From positions 6,200,001-6,264,000 of the forward strand of contig NZ_JACHMP010000001.1 of assembly GCF_014204985.1 (NCBI RefSeq): a stretch of 64,000 bases of DNA, given 5' to 3'. Shown piece after piece: positions 35,632 through 43,782 of the stretch. A model generated the notes under the pieces. The model saw only the letters and a program-made list of their open reading frames with translations, was not told the origin of the DNA and did not search any database. Origin of the DNA: Streptosporangium becharense (GTDB lineage Bacteria; Actinomycetota; Actinomycetes; Streptosporangiales; Streptosporangiaceae). The stretch's first letter is position 1; each line of letters opens with the position of its first letter. Made by a program: the position numbers and the translations under genes.

Positions 35632-37146
35632 CTAGTACATCAGGGTCGGCTGGAGCCGGGCGTCGTCGTCCCGGCTGTCGCGGGGCGACGGCGGCGACGG
35701 GACGGGCACCACGGGGGTGGGCTCGGGGCCCGCCTTGACGTAGCGGACCAGCAGCACGACCTCGGCCAGCGCGAGCGCGCCGTACAGCGCGGTGAAGACC
35801 GCCAGGGAGACGGCCACCTCGGTGAGGCTGACCCCGGGGGAGACGCTCGCGGCGGTGAGCAGCTCGCCCTGGACGGTCCACGGCTGCCGTCCGACCTCGC
35901 TGAGCAGCCATCCGGCGATCATCGCCAGGGGCGGCAGCGGCAGCGCCGGCAGGCAGATCCGGGCGAACCAGTCCGGGACCTCCCGCGGCGGGCGTGGGTC
36001 GCGGCGGCGCCCGCGGGTCAGCCAGAGGCCGAGGACCGACAGGCCCACCGTGGACAGGCCGAAGACGATCATCACGCGGAAGGACCAGAAGACCACCGGC
36101 AGGTTCGGCCGGTAGTCGCCGGGGCCGAACTGCTTCTCGAAGCGGGCCTGCAGGTCCTCGGTGCCCTGGATCACCGCGTTCGGGTCGTTGGTGGCCAGGA
36201 AGCTGAGCAGCATGGGCACCTCCACCCCCGGGACGGGGGAGAACGGGGCCCCGGCCGTGTCGCGCTCCAGCCCCTCGGCGGCGGCGAGCTTCATCGGCTG
36301 CTGCTCGTGCAGCAGCTTGGCCGACAGGTCTCCGGTGCCCGCGACCAGTGCCCCGGCGATCGCCGTCATGAGCAGCGCGGCCCGCATCGGGGTGCGCCAG
36401 ATGCCCGCGCCGTCGCGCCGTGCCGGGCCGGTGCCCCCGGGGAGGAGCGCACGCGAGGTGGTCCCGCGCGTGCCGTGTGCCTCGTGTGTCCCGTGCGGGG
36501 TGGTTTCACCGGGGTGGGCCCGGCGCTCGCGCATGATGTTGTAGCCGCAGACCGCCAGTACGAACCCGCCGGCGACCACGAACGACCCCGCGATCACGTG
36601 CGGCACCTGGGCGAGCGCGGTGGAGTTGGTGAGCACCGCCCACAGGTCCGTCATCCGGGCCCGGCCGTCGACCACCTCGTAGCCGACCGGGTGCTTCATC
36701 CAGGCGTTGGCGGCGAGGATGAAGTACGCCGACAGGTTGGACCCGATGACCGCGATCCAGATGGTGGCCAGGTGGACGCGCTTGGGCAGCTTGTCCCAGC
36801 CGAAGATCCACAGCCCGATGAAGGTCGACTCCAGGAAGAACGCGAGCAGAGCCTCCAGGGCGAGCGGAGCACCGAAGACGTCACCGACGAAGATCGAGTA
36901 CTCGCTCCAGTTCATCCCGAACTGGAACTCCTGCACGATGCCGGTCACCACGCCCATGGCGAAGTTGATCAGGAAGAGCTTCCCGAAGAACTTGGTGAGC
37001 CGCAGGTAGTGCTCCTTGCCGGTGCGGTGCCACGCGGTCTGCAGACCCGCCACGAAGACGCCGAGGCCGATCGTCAGGGGTACGAACAGAAAGTGGTAAA
37101 CGGTGGTGATCCCGAACTGCCACCGCGCCAGATCCAGTGCGTCCAT
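35632..37146 (-). CDS. cydA: Cytochrome bd quinol oxidase subunit I
   Basis: 504-residue haem subunit. It begins MDALDLARWQFGITTVYHFL with the conserved His of the first helix; GMNWSEYS, FFLESTFIGLWIFGWD and KHPVGYEV follow in normal order. The Q-loop region near residues 240-320 is of the short type. AGGGGAAG precedes the ATG. Three adjacent dyads upstream (37168-37216) suggest a dedicated regulator. Confidence 0.96.
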   Translation of the reverse strand: MDALDLARWQFGITTVYHFLFVPLTIGLGVFVAGLQTAWHRTGKEHYLRLTKFFGKLFLINFAMGVVTGIVQEFQFGMNWSEYSIFVGDVFGAPLALEALLAFFLESTFIGLWIFGWDKLPKRVHLATIWIAVIGSNLSAYFILAANAWMKHPVGYEVVDGRARMTDLWAVLTNSTALAQVPHVIAGSFVVAGGFVLAVCGYNIMRERRAHPGETTPHGTHEAHGTRGTTSRALLPGGTGPARRDGAGIWRTPMRAALLMTAIAGALVAGTGDLSAKLLHEQQPMKLAAAEGLERDTAGAPFSPVPGVEVPMLLSFLATNDPNAVIQGTEDLQARFEKQFGPGDYRPNLPVVFWSFRVMIVFGLSTVGLSVLGLWLTRGRRRDPRPPREVPDWFARICLPALPLPPLAMIAGWLLSEVGRQPWTVQGELLTAASVSPGVSLTEVAVSLAVFTALYGALALAEVVLLVRYVKAGPEPTPVVPVPSPPSPRDSRDDDARLQPTLMY

Positions 37147-37167
37147 CTTCCCCTCGCGGCTCTCTAA

Positions 37168-37216
37168 GCTCTACGTTCTGTAGTGCTACCTCTAGTAGTA
37201 CTACGACTTGTAGAGC
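37168..37216 (-). promoter_or_regulatory. Triple CTAC-N5-GTAG operator array upstream of cydA
   Basis: Three dyads of the form CTAC-N5-GTAG start at 37171, 37186 and 37201, so they are spaced by exactly 15 bp. Their flanks extend the symmetry: GCTCTAC/GTAGTGC (6 of 7 pairs), GTGCTAC/GTAGTAC (6 of 7) and GTACTAC/GTAGAGC (5 of 7). The array begins 22 nt before the cydA start codon and would cover its promoter. The half-site recalls BlaI/MecI-class operators (CTAC-N4-GTAG) but the spacer is 5. Confidence 0.7.
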
Positions 37217-37739
37217 AACGGGGAGGATGGGCGCCGCGGACTACTGCGATCTTTGTCACATGGTCCGGTGCGAGACCGCACTTCTCTACCGGACCAAGAT
37301 CGTCCCCTTGGGCCCGCGGCGCCTGCTTCCTTCTCCCCTGCGGTACCCGCGAATCTCTCCGCGGCGTCCCCGGTGAGGGAACACGCACCCCGATACCGCC
37401 GTGTCCGTGTCCGGTGGTCCGGCGAACCGGTGCTCCGGCGTCCACCTCGGGGTGCATGGCTCCATGGTGGCCGAGGGGGCACCCGGCGGGCGTCCGTCGC
37501 ATGGGGGATTCACGGGTACGCCGGGCGGTGGACACCGCCGGCCGGGTGGGGGGAGAACCGGTGGTCATCCGAGATATCCGGCCTAACGGGTTTTTACCTC
37601 ATCTGAGCTGCTCTGTAAGCGATTGGTAAGGAAAGGGGCAAGTAGCAGTAAGGGGGGTTGCAAGCGCGGCGCCTTATCAATGAACCAGCCCCAGGGGGGA
37701 GCCGGTACGGAGCCGGTCCGGGGGGCTCAAGGAGAAATC
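37217..37739. other. Gap between cydA and the secreted protein gene; no gene seen
   Basis: About 520 nt. It should contain the promoters of both divergent genes. Short frames here lack ribosome sites and typical codon use. The stretch near 37590-37660 is less GC-rich and is the best place for the rightward promoter. Confidence 0.4.
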
Positions 37740-38249
37740 ATGATCAAGAGACTGGCCACCGGCCTTCTGGCCACCGCCGCCCTCGGCGCCGTCGTGCTCG
37801 CCACGCCGGCCACCGCGTCCGCCGCCGCGACCGCGTCCGCCGCGACCTCCGCGTCCGGTTACGACTACAGCGAGAACTGGGGCGCCTACCACTCCCGCAA
37901 CTACAAGGCCAAGGCCCGCGGCTGGGTCGGCGTCGACTGGGGCCACCACCAGAAGTGGAACCGGGTCGACGTCAAGGGCAAGCTGTACGACCTCGACCAC
38001 CGCACGTACGGCCAGGGCGGCAAGTGCGCGTACGTGAAGTTCGAGGCTCACCACTTCGGCGACCACCACGGCAAGTGGTACGACGGCAAGTCCTACAAGT
38101 ACTGCGGCGCCGGGGGGGCCAAGCACTTCACCTTCAGCAAGCACAAGGTCGACGGCCTCCGCGTCAAGGTCTGCCAGATCGGCCTGCACAGCTCCTACCC
38201 GACCAGGTGCGGCGACTGGGAGTACCTGTACACCGCTGAGAGCGAGTGA
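37740..38249 (+). CDS. Small secreted protein of unknown function
   Basis: 169 residues. MIKRLATGLLATAALGAVVL begins a clear Sec signal peptide cut near ASA-AA (about residue 30). The mature part, about 135 residues, is rich in Lys, His, Tyr, Trp and Gly and has four Cys that could form two disulfides (in GGKCAYV, YKYCGAG, VKVCQIG and TRCGDWE). AAGGAG lies 6 nt before the ATG; the longer frame from 37623 is not used. I do not recognise a family. Confidence 0.8.
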   Translation: MIKRLATGLLATAALGAVVLATPATASAAATASAATSASGYDYSENWGAYHSRNYKAKARGWVGVDWGHHQKWNRVDVKGKLYDLDHRTYGQGGKCAYVKFEAHHFGDHHGKWYDGKSYKYCGAGGAKHFTFSKHKVDGLRVKVCQIGLHSSYPTRCGDWEYLYTAESE

Positions 38250-38251
38250 CC

Positions 38252-38321
38252 CTACGGATGGTTCCGTAGACAGGCGGTGGACACGCTGAACGGCCCGGCC
38301 CGGGGGGGGACGGGCCGTTCA
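38252..38321. terminator. Terminator pair between convergent genes
   Basis: CTACGG-ATGGTT-CCGTAG (38252-38269) lies directly after the secreted-protein stop. A perfect 11-bp stem (38287-38297 with 38311-38321) around a G-rich loop follows. The next gene reads towards it. Confidence 0.7.
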
Positions 38322-38465
38322 CGCTGTCCGGGGCGTTCGGCGGGTGGGGCATCGGGGTGTTGGCCGGAGTGCTCGCCGGGTGGGGAGCGGGGGGCGCTCG
38401 CCTGGCCGCTCGCCTGACCGCTCGCAGGGAGGAGAGCCGCGGCGCTCGCCGAGGCGGGGAGAGGG

Positions 38466-39362
38466 TCAGCGCAGCGCGGCCTTCAGGTAGGCGTCGAGGT
38501 TGCCGAGCTCGAATCCCCGTCGCTTGATCTTGTTGACGAGGATGCGGAAGTCCCGTGAGAGGTTCGGGCGGAAGTGCAGCAGCAGCACGTCCCCGGGACG
38601 GAGCTTCTTGTCGGGCACCTGGTAGGCGATCTTCCCACCCGGCTGCACGGTCGCCGTCCACAGCAGGAGCGCCTCGATGCCGCACGCCTTCGCGGCCTTG
38701 CGGGTGAGGCTGTTCTGGTTGCCGAACGGCGGGCGGAACAGGGTCGGCGTCGTCCCGACGCGCCGGCGGATCAGCGTGGAGGTGCCGCAGATCTCGGCCT
38801 TCTGCCCCTCGTAACCGAGCAGCGGCAGGTTGGGATGGGTCAGGGTGTGGTTCTCGATCGTCGCACCCGCCTCGCGCAGCTCCCGCACGTAGTCCCACTT
38901 ACCGGCGCCCAGGAACCTGCCTCCCTGGGCGGTCGGGTCGCTCGCACCTCTGGCCTCCACCGCGTCCCGGGTGACGAAGGCCGCGATGGGGATCCGCCGG
39001 TCGCGGACCTGCGCCACGAAACCGGGGTCCTGCTCCCAGCCGTCGTCGATGGTCAGGAAGACGACCTTCCGCTCGGTGGGAATGGAACTGATCACCGGTG
39101 GCAGGCCGTCGGCGGGGCGGGGGATCCTCCTCACCTCACCCGCTCGCGGCACCACTCCCGGTGGGCCCGCCGGACCGGTCCGGTCGCCGCGTCCCTTGCC
39201 CGAGCCGGAGGCGCCGGCCGAGGCTCCCGGCTTCGCGGCGTCCCCGCCCGGCCCGGGCCCGCCGTCCGGCCCGCTGTCTCCCGCCGCGGCACACCCCGCG
39301 CTCACCACCAGCGCTGTGATCGCAGCCGCCGCTCTGGTCGTCCAGGTGATCACCGATGCCAT
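38466..39362 (-). CDS. Polysaccharide deacetylase lipoprotein (NodB domain)
   Basis: 298-residue exported carbohydrate esterase family 4 protein. The lipobox VSAGC puts the lipid-anchored Cys at residue 24, followed by a Gly/Pro/Ala spacer. NodB motifs are TIDDG (104-108; Ile in place of Phe), the metal histidines H172 and H176 in NHTLTHP, and RPPFG from 210. LLHF near residue 270 gives the late His. It should remove acetyl groups from N-acetylglucosamine polymers at the cell surface; peptidoglycan is the likely substrate. ATG 39362 is preferred over 39383 because it gives a standard signal peptide. Confidence 0.9.
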   Translation of the reverse strand: MASVITWTTRAAAAITALVVSAGCAAAGDSGPDGGPGPGGDAAKPGASAGASGSGKGRGDRTGPAGPPGVVPRAGEVRRIPRPADGLPPVISSIPTERKVVFLTIDDGWEQDPGFVAQVRDRRIPIAAFVTRDAVEARGASDPTAQGGRFLGAGKWDYVRELREAGATIENHTLTHPNLPLLGYEGQKAEICGTSTLIRRRVGTTPTLFRPPFGNQNSLTRKAAKACGIEALLLWTATVQPGGKIAYQVPDKKLRPGDVLLLHFRPNLSRDFRILVNKIKRRGFELGNLDAYLKAALR

Positions 39363-39400
39363 GGGCGACCATCCTGCCACCAACGGCCGGTCCGCCCGAC

Positions 39401-39660
39401 GCGACGATCATCGGCGTGCGGAGGGGTGACAGGGCTGGTGTCAGGGGGGCCGGTGCGCGGAGGGGGGTGGGGCCGGTGCGCGGGGGATGGGGCCGGTGTG
39501 CGGAGGCGACGGAGCTGGTGTGCGGAGGGGGGTGGGGCCGGTGCGCGGGGGATGGGGCCGGTGTGCGGAGGCGACGGAGCCGGTGTGCGGAGGCGACGGA
39601 GCTGGTGTGCGGAGGGGGGCGGGGCCGGTGGCGGGGGTGACGATCATCGGTGTGCGGAGG
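39401..39660. repeat. GC-rich higher-order minisatellite flanked by direct repeats
   Basis: Eight units follow each other from 39452 to 39626 in the order B-C-A-B-C-A-A-B. Unit A is 22 nt (starting GGTGTGCGGAGGCGACGGAG), B is 23 nt (starting GGTGTGCGGAGGGGGG) and C is 20 nt (GGTGCGCGGGGGATGGGGCC). B-C-A makes a 65-nt higher-order unit. A direct repeat, GACGATCATCGG-Y-GTGCG, lies at both ends (39403-39420 and 39639-39656). No convincing gene covers it. Confidence 0.9.
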
Positions 39661-39823
39661 TGACGAGGTAGGGGTGGCCCCACCGGGAAACGGGGTGGAG
39701 ACAGGGGTTCCTCACTACGGCGAACACGAGATCCTGGGAAAGTCAGCTCATCCATCCGGTTCGGATCCAGCGTGCCGGCGGCCTGCCAGGACCCAACGTG
39801 ATCCACCCCATCCGAGGAGAGTC

Positions 39824-40891
39824 GTGCCCGACTTGACAGCGACAGCCGCCACCAGTTCCCCCGCAGCAGCCGGGGACGGCCCGCGGGGCAGTGATTTCGC
39901 CCGCCTGTCACGCCAGATCACGAAGGCGGGGCTGCTGGAGCGGCGTCCCGGCCACTACATCGTGCGGTCCTCGCTCGTGGTGATCGCCTTCGTCGGCGGC
40001 TGGGCGGCCTTCCTCGCCGTCGGCGACTCGTGGTACCAACTGGCGGTCGCCGTCCTCCTCGCCGTGGTGTTCGCCCAGATCGGGCTTCTCGCCCACGACC
40101 TGGCCCACCGCCAGGTCTTCCGCTCGCGCCGCCCCAGCGAGATCGCGGGCATGCTGGCGGGCAACCTCGCCATCGGCATGAGCTACGGCTGGTGGATGGA
40201 CAAGCACACCCGCCACCACGCCAACCCCAACCACGAGGACCACGACCCGGACGTCTCGCCGGACTTCCTGCTCTGGTCGCGTGAGCAGGCCGCGGAGAGC
40301 AGCGGGCTGGCCAGGTTCATCGGCCGGCGGCAGGCCTTCCTGTTCTTCCCGCTGCTCACACTGGAGGGGTTCAACCTTCACGTCTCCAGCGTCCGCGCGC
40401 TGACCCGCCCAGTGATCAAACACCGCGGGGTGGAGGCGGCGCTGCTGGCCACGCACGCCGTCCTGTATCTGGGGGCCCTGTTCACGGTCCTGTCACCCGG
40501 CAAGGCCGTGGCCTTCCTCCTGCTGCACCAGGCGGTCTTCGGCGTCTACCTGGGCTGCACCTTCGCGCCGAACCACAAGGGCATGCCGACGCTGCGGGGC
40601 GAGGAGAAGCTCGACTTCCTGCGCCGCCAGGTGCTGACCTCGCGCAACGTACGCGGCGGGAAGGTGCTCGACGTGGTGCTGGGCGGGCTCAACTACCAGA
40701 TCGAGCACCACCTCTTCCCGAGCATGCCGATGCCGAACCTGCGCCGGGCCCAGCCGATCGTCCGGGCGTACTGCGAGGAACTGGGCGTCGCCTACCTGGA
40801 GTCCGGGCTCGTCGACTCCTACGCCCAGGCCCTGCGCCACCTGCACGAGGTCGGCGCCCCCCTGCGTGCCCGAGTCGGCGCCTCCGGCTGA
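39824..40891 (+). CDS. Membrane fatty-acid desaturase
   Basis: 355-residue di-iron membrane desaturase. The three histidine boxes are HDLAH (H91, H95), HTRHH (H128, H131, H132) and QIEHH (Q292-H296). The Gln in the last box is typical of acyl-lipid/front-end and linoleoyl-CoA-type desaturases. Hydrophobic segments flank residues 50-90 and 210-250. GTG 39824 has GAGGAGA just upstream; the frame extending to 39650 into the minisatellite is not used. It would alter membrane lipid fluidity; the position of the double bond cannot be read from the sequence. Confidence 0.92.
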   Translation: MPDLTATAATSSPAAAGDGPRGSDFARLSRQITKAGLLERRPGHYIVRSSLVVIAFVGGWAAFLAVGDSWYQLAVAVLLAVVFAQIGLLAHDLAHRQVFRSRRPSEIAGMLAGNLAIGMSYGWWMDKHTRHHANPNHEDHDPDVSPDFLLWSREQAAESSGLARFIGRRQAFLFFPLLTLEGFNLHVSSVRALTRPVIKHRGVEAALLATHAVLYLGALFTVLSPGKAVAFLLLHQAVFGVYLGCTFAPNHKGMPTLRGEEKLDFLRRQVLTSRNVRGGKVLDVVLGGLNYQIEHHLFPSMPMPNLRRAQPIVRAYCEELGVAYLESGLVDSYAQALRHLHEVGAPLRARVGASG

Positions 40892-41233
40892 TCCGCCCGG
40901 CCGGAGGCCCCGGCGGGTCTGGTGGGTCCGGCATGTCGATCGGCCAGGTCTGGTGGGTCCGGCATGTCGATCGGCCGGACGCCCCGGCCGGTCCGGTGGC
41001 GTACGGGCGTCGGCGCCTTCGGCCGGGGACGATGTGCCCGGCCGGTCCGGTGCTCTCGGGTGGCCGGTGTCCCCGGCCGGTTGTGCGGTGTTTCCGATGG
41101 TGAAAAACCGGTGCTCTCGGGTGGCCGGTGTCCCCGGCCGGTCGACGACGGGCCGCCCTGACAACGGCGGCCCGCCCCGGCGGGCAGATGTTGCTCTTAT
41201 CCCTCCGCCGGGTGATCGCCTAATGTGCTTGGT
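40892..41233. repeat. Intergenic region with two families of direct repeats
   Basis: No gene is seen in 340 nt. A 30-bp segment at 40916-40945 is repeated exactly at 40947-40976. A 35-bp segment at 41047-41081 is repeated exactly at 41108-41142. Both are rich in GGCC-type palindromes. Their role is unknown. Confidence 0.85.
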
Positions 41234-42028
41234 GTGAAGCTCGCAGGCAGTGCCGTGCTCGGCATCGACAGAGACCGCGTGTGGTCGGCGCTCCACGACC
41301 CGGCCGTGCTCGTACGGACGATCCCGGGGTGCGAACGCCTGGAGGAGACGGGCCCCGACACCTACCGGATGACCGTCACCGCCGGGGTCGCCTCGATCAA
41401 GGGCGTCTATCAGGGCGAGGTGTCGCTGGCCGAGCCCGAGGCGCCGCAGCGGTTCGTGCTCAGAGCCCGGGGCCAGGGGGCGCCAGGAACCGTGGACGCC
41501 ACCGTGGAGGTCCGCCTCAGCGAGGTCGAGGACGGCACCCGCGTCGACTACGACGCCGAGGCGGTGGTCGGCGGCATGATCGGCGGCGTCGGGCAGCGCA
41601 TGCTCACCTCGGTGGCGAAGAGGACGGCGGGTGAGTTCTTCACCGCCGTGGAGAAGCATCTCGTCTCCGGAGACGTCTCCGGCGGGGCCCTCCCCGGTGA
41701 GACTCCTGTTCCCGCCGCTCCCGTTCCCGGCACGCGGACACCCGCGGGGGCCGCGCCGGGCGAACCGGTGACTACCACCGGGCACGCGGCGCCGGGCGGG
41801 CCGGAGTACGCCACCCTGGGCGGACCGGCGGCCACCGTGCCCGCCGCGGTCACCGGCCCGGTCGCGACCCGGCCGGCCGGGGCCGCGCAGGTCTTCGAAC
41901 GCCCCGCCCCGCCGCCCAAGACCGGCGTCCCCCCGTGGTCGCTGCTGGCCGCGTTCGGGATGGGCGCCGGGATCGCGCTCGGCAGCGCAGTGATCGGCTG
42001 GCTGCTCGGCCGCACCAGAAGACGCTGA
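41234..42028 (+). CDS. CoxG-like SRPBCC-domain membrane protein
   Basis: 264 residues. Residues 1-145 form a CO dehydrogenase subunit G (CoxG)-type SRPBCC domain: ERVWAAL-type start (DRVWSALHDPAVLVRTIPGC) and FFTAVEKHL at its end. A Pro/Ala/Gly-rich linker follows, then one membrane helix near the C-terminus with a basic tail (GRTRRR). CoxG recruits or anchors CO dehydrogenase in Oligotropha, but no cox genes lie beside this one. The xanthine dehydrogenase-type genes are 17 kb away. GTG 41234 gives the usual MKLAGSAVL start. Confidence 0.82.
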   Translation: MKLAGSAVLGIDRDRVWSALHDPAVLVRTIPGCERLEETGPDTYRMTVTAGVASIKGVYQGEVSLAEPEAPQRFVLRARGQGAPGTVDATVEVRLSEVEDGTRVDYDAEAVVGGMIGGVGQRMLTSVAKRTAGEFFTAVEKHLVSGDVSGGALPGETPVPAAPVPGTRTPAGAAPGEPVTTTGHAAPGGPEYATLGGPAATVPAAVTGPVATRPAGAAQVFERPAPPPKTGVPPWSLLAAFGMGAGIALGSAVIGWLLGRTRRR

Positions 42029-42229
42029 CCGGGCCGTCCGGCCGTCCGGGCCGTCCGCAGCGGAGGTGGTCCGGTCGCACCGGAGGCGGTCCGGTCGCCA
42101 TCTGGCGGGCCGAGGCCGCGCCGGGAGGCGATGGCCGTCCGGCTCTCCCGGTGACCGGCCCTCTCGGTCACCGGCTGTCTCGCTCCACCGGCTCTCGCGC
42201 GGGAGGATCTTCCGACGTACGGTGTCGGT

Positions 42230-43129
42230 ATGCGCGAGGCACGTGCCGAAGACGCCCGGACCGAAGCCAGACGACTGATCCATGACCTGCTGGGCGAGGA
42301 GCGTCCCGGCGCCGCCCTCCTGCTGCGCGAGGCGTCCGGGACGCTGGGCGCCGACCGCGTCGCCCGCTGCGTCGAGTTCGCCCGCGCCGCCCCCCTCACC
42401 CGCAGGTCCACCGAGCTCGCCGCGCTGGCCGGGCTGCTGGTCGGCACCCGCGAGCTGGGGGAGGAGTGGTGGCGCCGCGAGCGCGGCGGCAAGCTGCCCG
42501 CGCCGGACGAGGTGCTCCGCGACTCGACCGCGGTCGACCCGTGGACCGACCTGACCGTCCTGGAGATGCTCGCCGCCTGGATCGCCGACGACGTGGCCGA
42601 CGCGATCTGGGGCCGCCCGTACGCGTTCACCGACCTCAACTCCTGGCAGGCGGAGGACCGGGTCAGGCTGCCCGGCGACGCCGTGCCGGGACAGCGGATC
42701 GTGGTCTCCTTCGACGCGGGCGGACGGCTCGACGCGGTCGTCCTGCGCCGCCCGGACGGCGGCCTCGGCTCCAACCTCGACTTCGACTCGCTGCGTTACT
42801 CCCGCCCGGCCGAGGCCCAGTGGAGCTGGGGCGTCGCCGCCGGCCTCGGCCCGCACCGCCTGGACGAGCACCCCGACCCGTACGGGCAACCGGTCGACGA
42901 CCGGGCCGCCGCCGTCCTGCACGCCTGGGCCCTGCGCCACGGCGCCTCCGCCGACCGGGTCGGCCCGGCCTGGCGGACCAGGGGAGACGTGGTCGCCGCC
43001 ATCGAGCGGATCGACTGGATGTGGCGCAGCGGCGAGTGGTTCGCCTGGTGGCGCGCGGTGTCGGCGCTGGTCGACGACGAACCGGAGCAACTGGCCATCC
43101 GCCTGGAGGAGATCGCCGCCGGGGCCTGA
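42230..43129 (+). CDS. Uncharacterised cytoplasmic protein
   Basis: 299 residues with normal high-GC codon use, so it is a real gene, but I do not recognise the family. It is rich in Trp, Arg, Asp and Ala, has no signal peptide or membrane segment, and has a run EEWWRRERGG near residue 77. Gly/Asp-rich turns in the middle (FDAGGRLDAVVLRRPDGGLG) suggest a beta-rich centre. It stands alone, 200 nt after the CoxG-like gene. Confidence 0.7.
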   Translation: MREARAEDARTEARRLIHDLLGEERPGAALLLREASGTLGADRVARCVEFARAAPLTRRSTELAALAGLLVGTRELGEEWWRRERGGKLPAPDEVLRDSTAVDPWTDLTVLEMLAAWIADDVADAIWGRPYAFTDLNSWQAEDRVRLPGDAVPGQRIVVSFDAGGRLDAVVLRRPDGGLGSNLDFDSLRYSRPAEAQWSWGVAAGLGPHRLDEHPDPYGQPVDDRAAAVLHAWALRHGASADRVGPAWRTRGDVVAAIERIDWMWRSGEWFAWWRAVSALVDDEPEQLAIRLEEIAAGA

Positions 43130-43466
43130 CCGGGTTCGGTCAGTGCGACCACCGGGTCTCGGCCGCCTCCGGTCGTCCAGCTGTCGGCTTGTCAGCGTGT
43201 CCGGCTGTCGGCTTTCCGGTGAGGAGCGCCGGTGGGGACTGCCTGCGTGAGGCGGGTGCCACAGGGTGTCCGCCCTGAGTTTCCTGGGACCGCTCGGCGA
43301 TCCGGCCGTGCTCTTTCCATCACGTTTCAGCATCGTCGTGCGCCGGAGGGAGCGGTGCCTCCCGCACTTCATCGGTTGACGACCGAAAAGCCCTTATCGG
43401 TTCCGTATGCCACGCGTGAACATCTCCTGTGCCCTGCGGCCTGGGATTCCTCAGAAGAGTGAAGAA

Positions 43467-43586
43467 ATGAAACGACGAATGAAAGCTGTGGGTGATCACA
43501 TGTTTTCACTCGGTGACGGTCGGCTTGAGGGATTCGGTAACCCAAAGAATCTGGGCGTGTACACGCACAGTAGGTCGATTTTCTAA
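43467..43586 (+). CDS. Doubtful 39-aa ORF upstream of the RHS gene
   Basis: ATG to TAA, 39 codons, starting MKRRMKAVGDHMFSLGDGRL. A weak purine-rich stretch (GAAGAG) lies upstream. Base composition is poorer in GC than the surroundings, like the rest of the RHS upstream region. It may be chance. Confidence 0.2.
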   Translation: MKRRMKAVGDHMFSLGDGRLEGFGNPKNLGVYTHSRSIF

Positions 43587-43782
43587 ACCTGTCTTAAGTG
43601 TTCTTTATTTCTCCCTTATGTAGATCTTGCGGCATTAGATGATCTATGGGTAATTTCTGATCGTTTGTTTGCGCTGATGTGCTCCGCACCGTCGATCCCC
43701 GCCCCGGCTGGGCTCTTCAACGGACTGGGGTGATGCGGGAGCCCTTGGCTTCCGCATGGACGTGGTCGGAGGTTGACGGCGT
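43587..43782. promoter_or_regulatory. AT-richer RHS upstream region
   Basis: From about 43440 to 43700 the sequence is clearly less GC-rich than its neighbours and holds several TA-rich stretches, the likely promoter region of the RHS gene. No specific operator was identified. Confidence 0.4.

Noticed and set aside
37171..37213. Rex (redox) operator before cydA
   Set aside because: The Rex consensus TTGTG-N8-CACAA-like arms are absent; the dyads are CTAC/GTAG.
39401..39660. CRISPR array
   Set aside because: The repeats are directly adjacent with no unique spacers and have a mixed unit order.
41234..42028. Part of a CO dehydrogenase operon
   Set aside because: Only a CoxG-like gene is present; no cox structural genes adjoin, and the molybdoenzyme in this window lacks the CoxL active-site loop.
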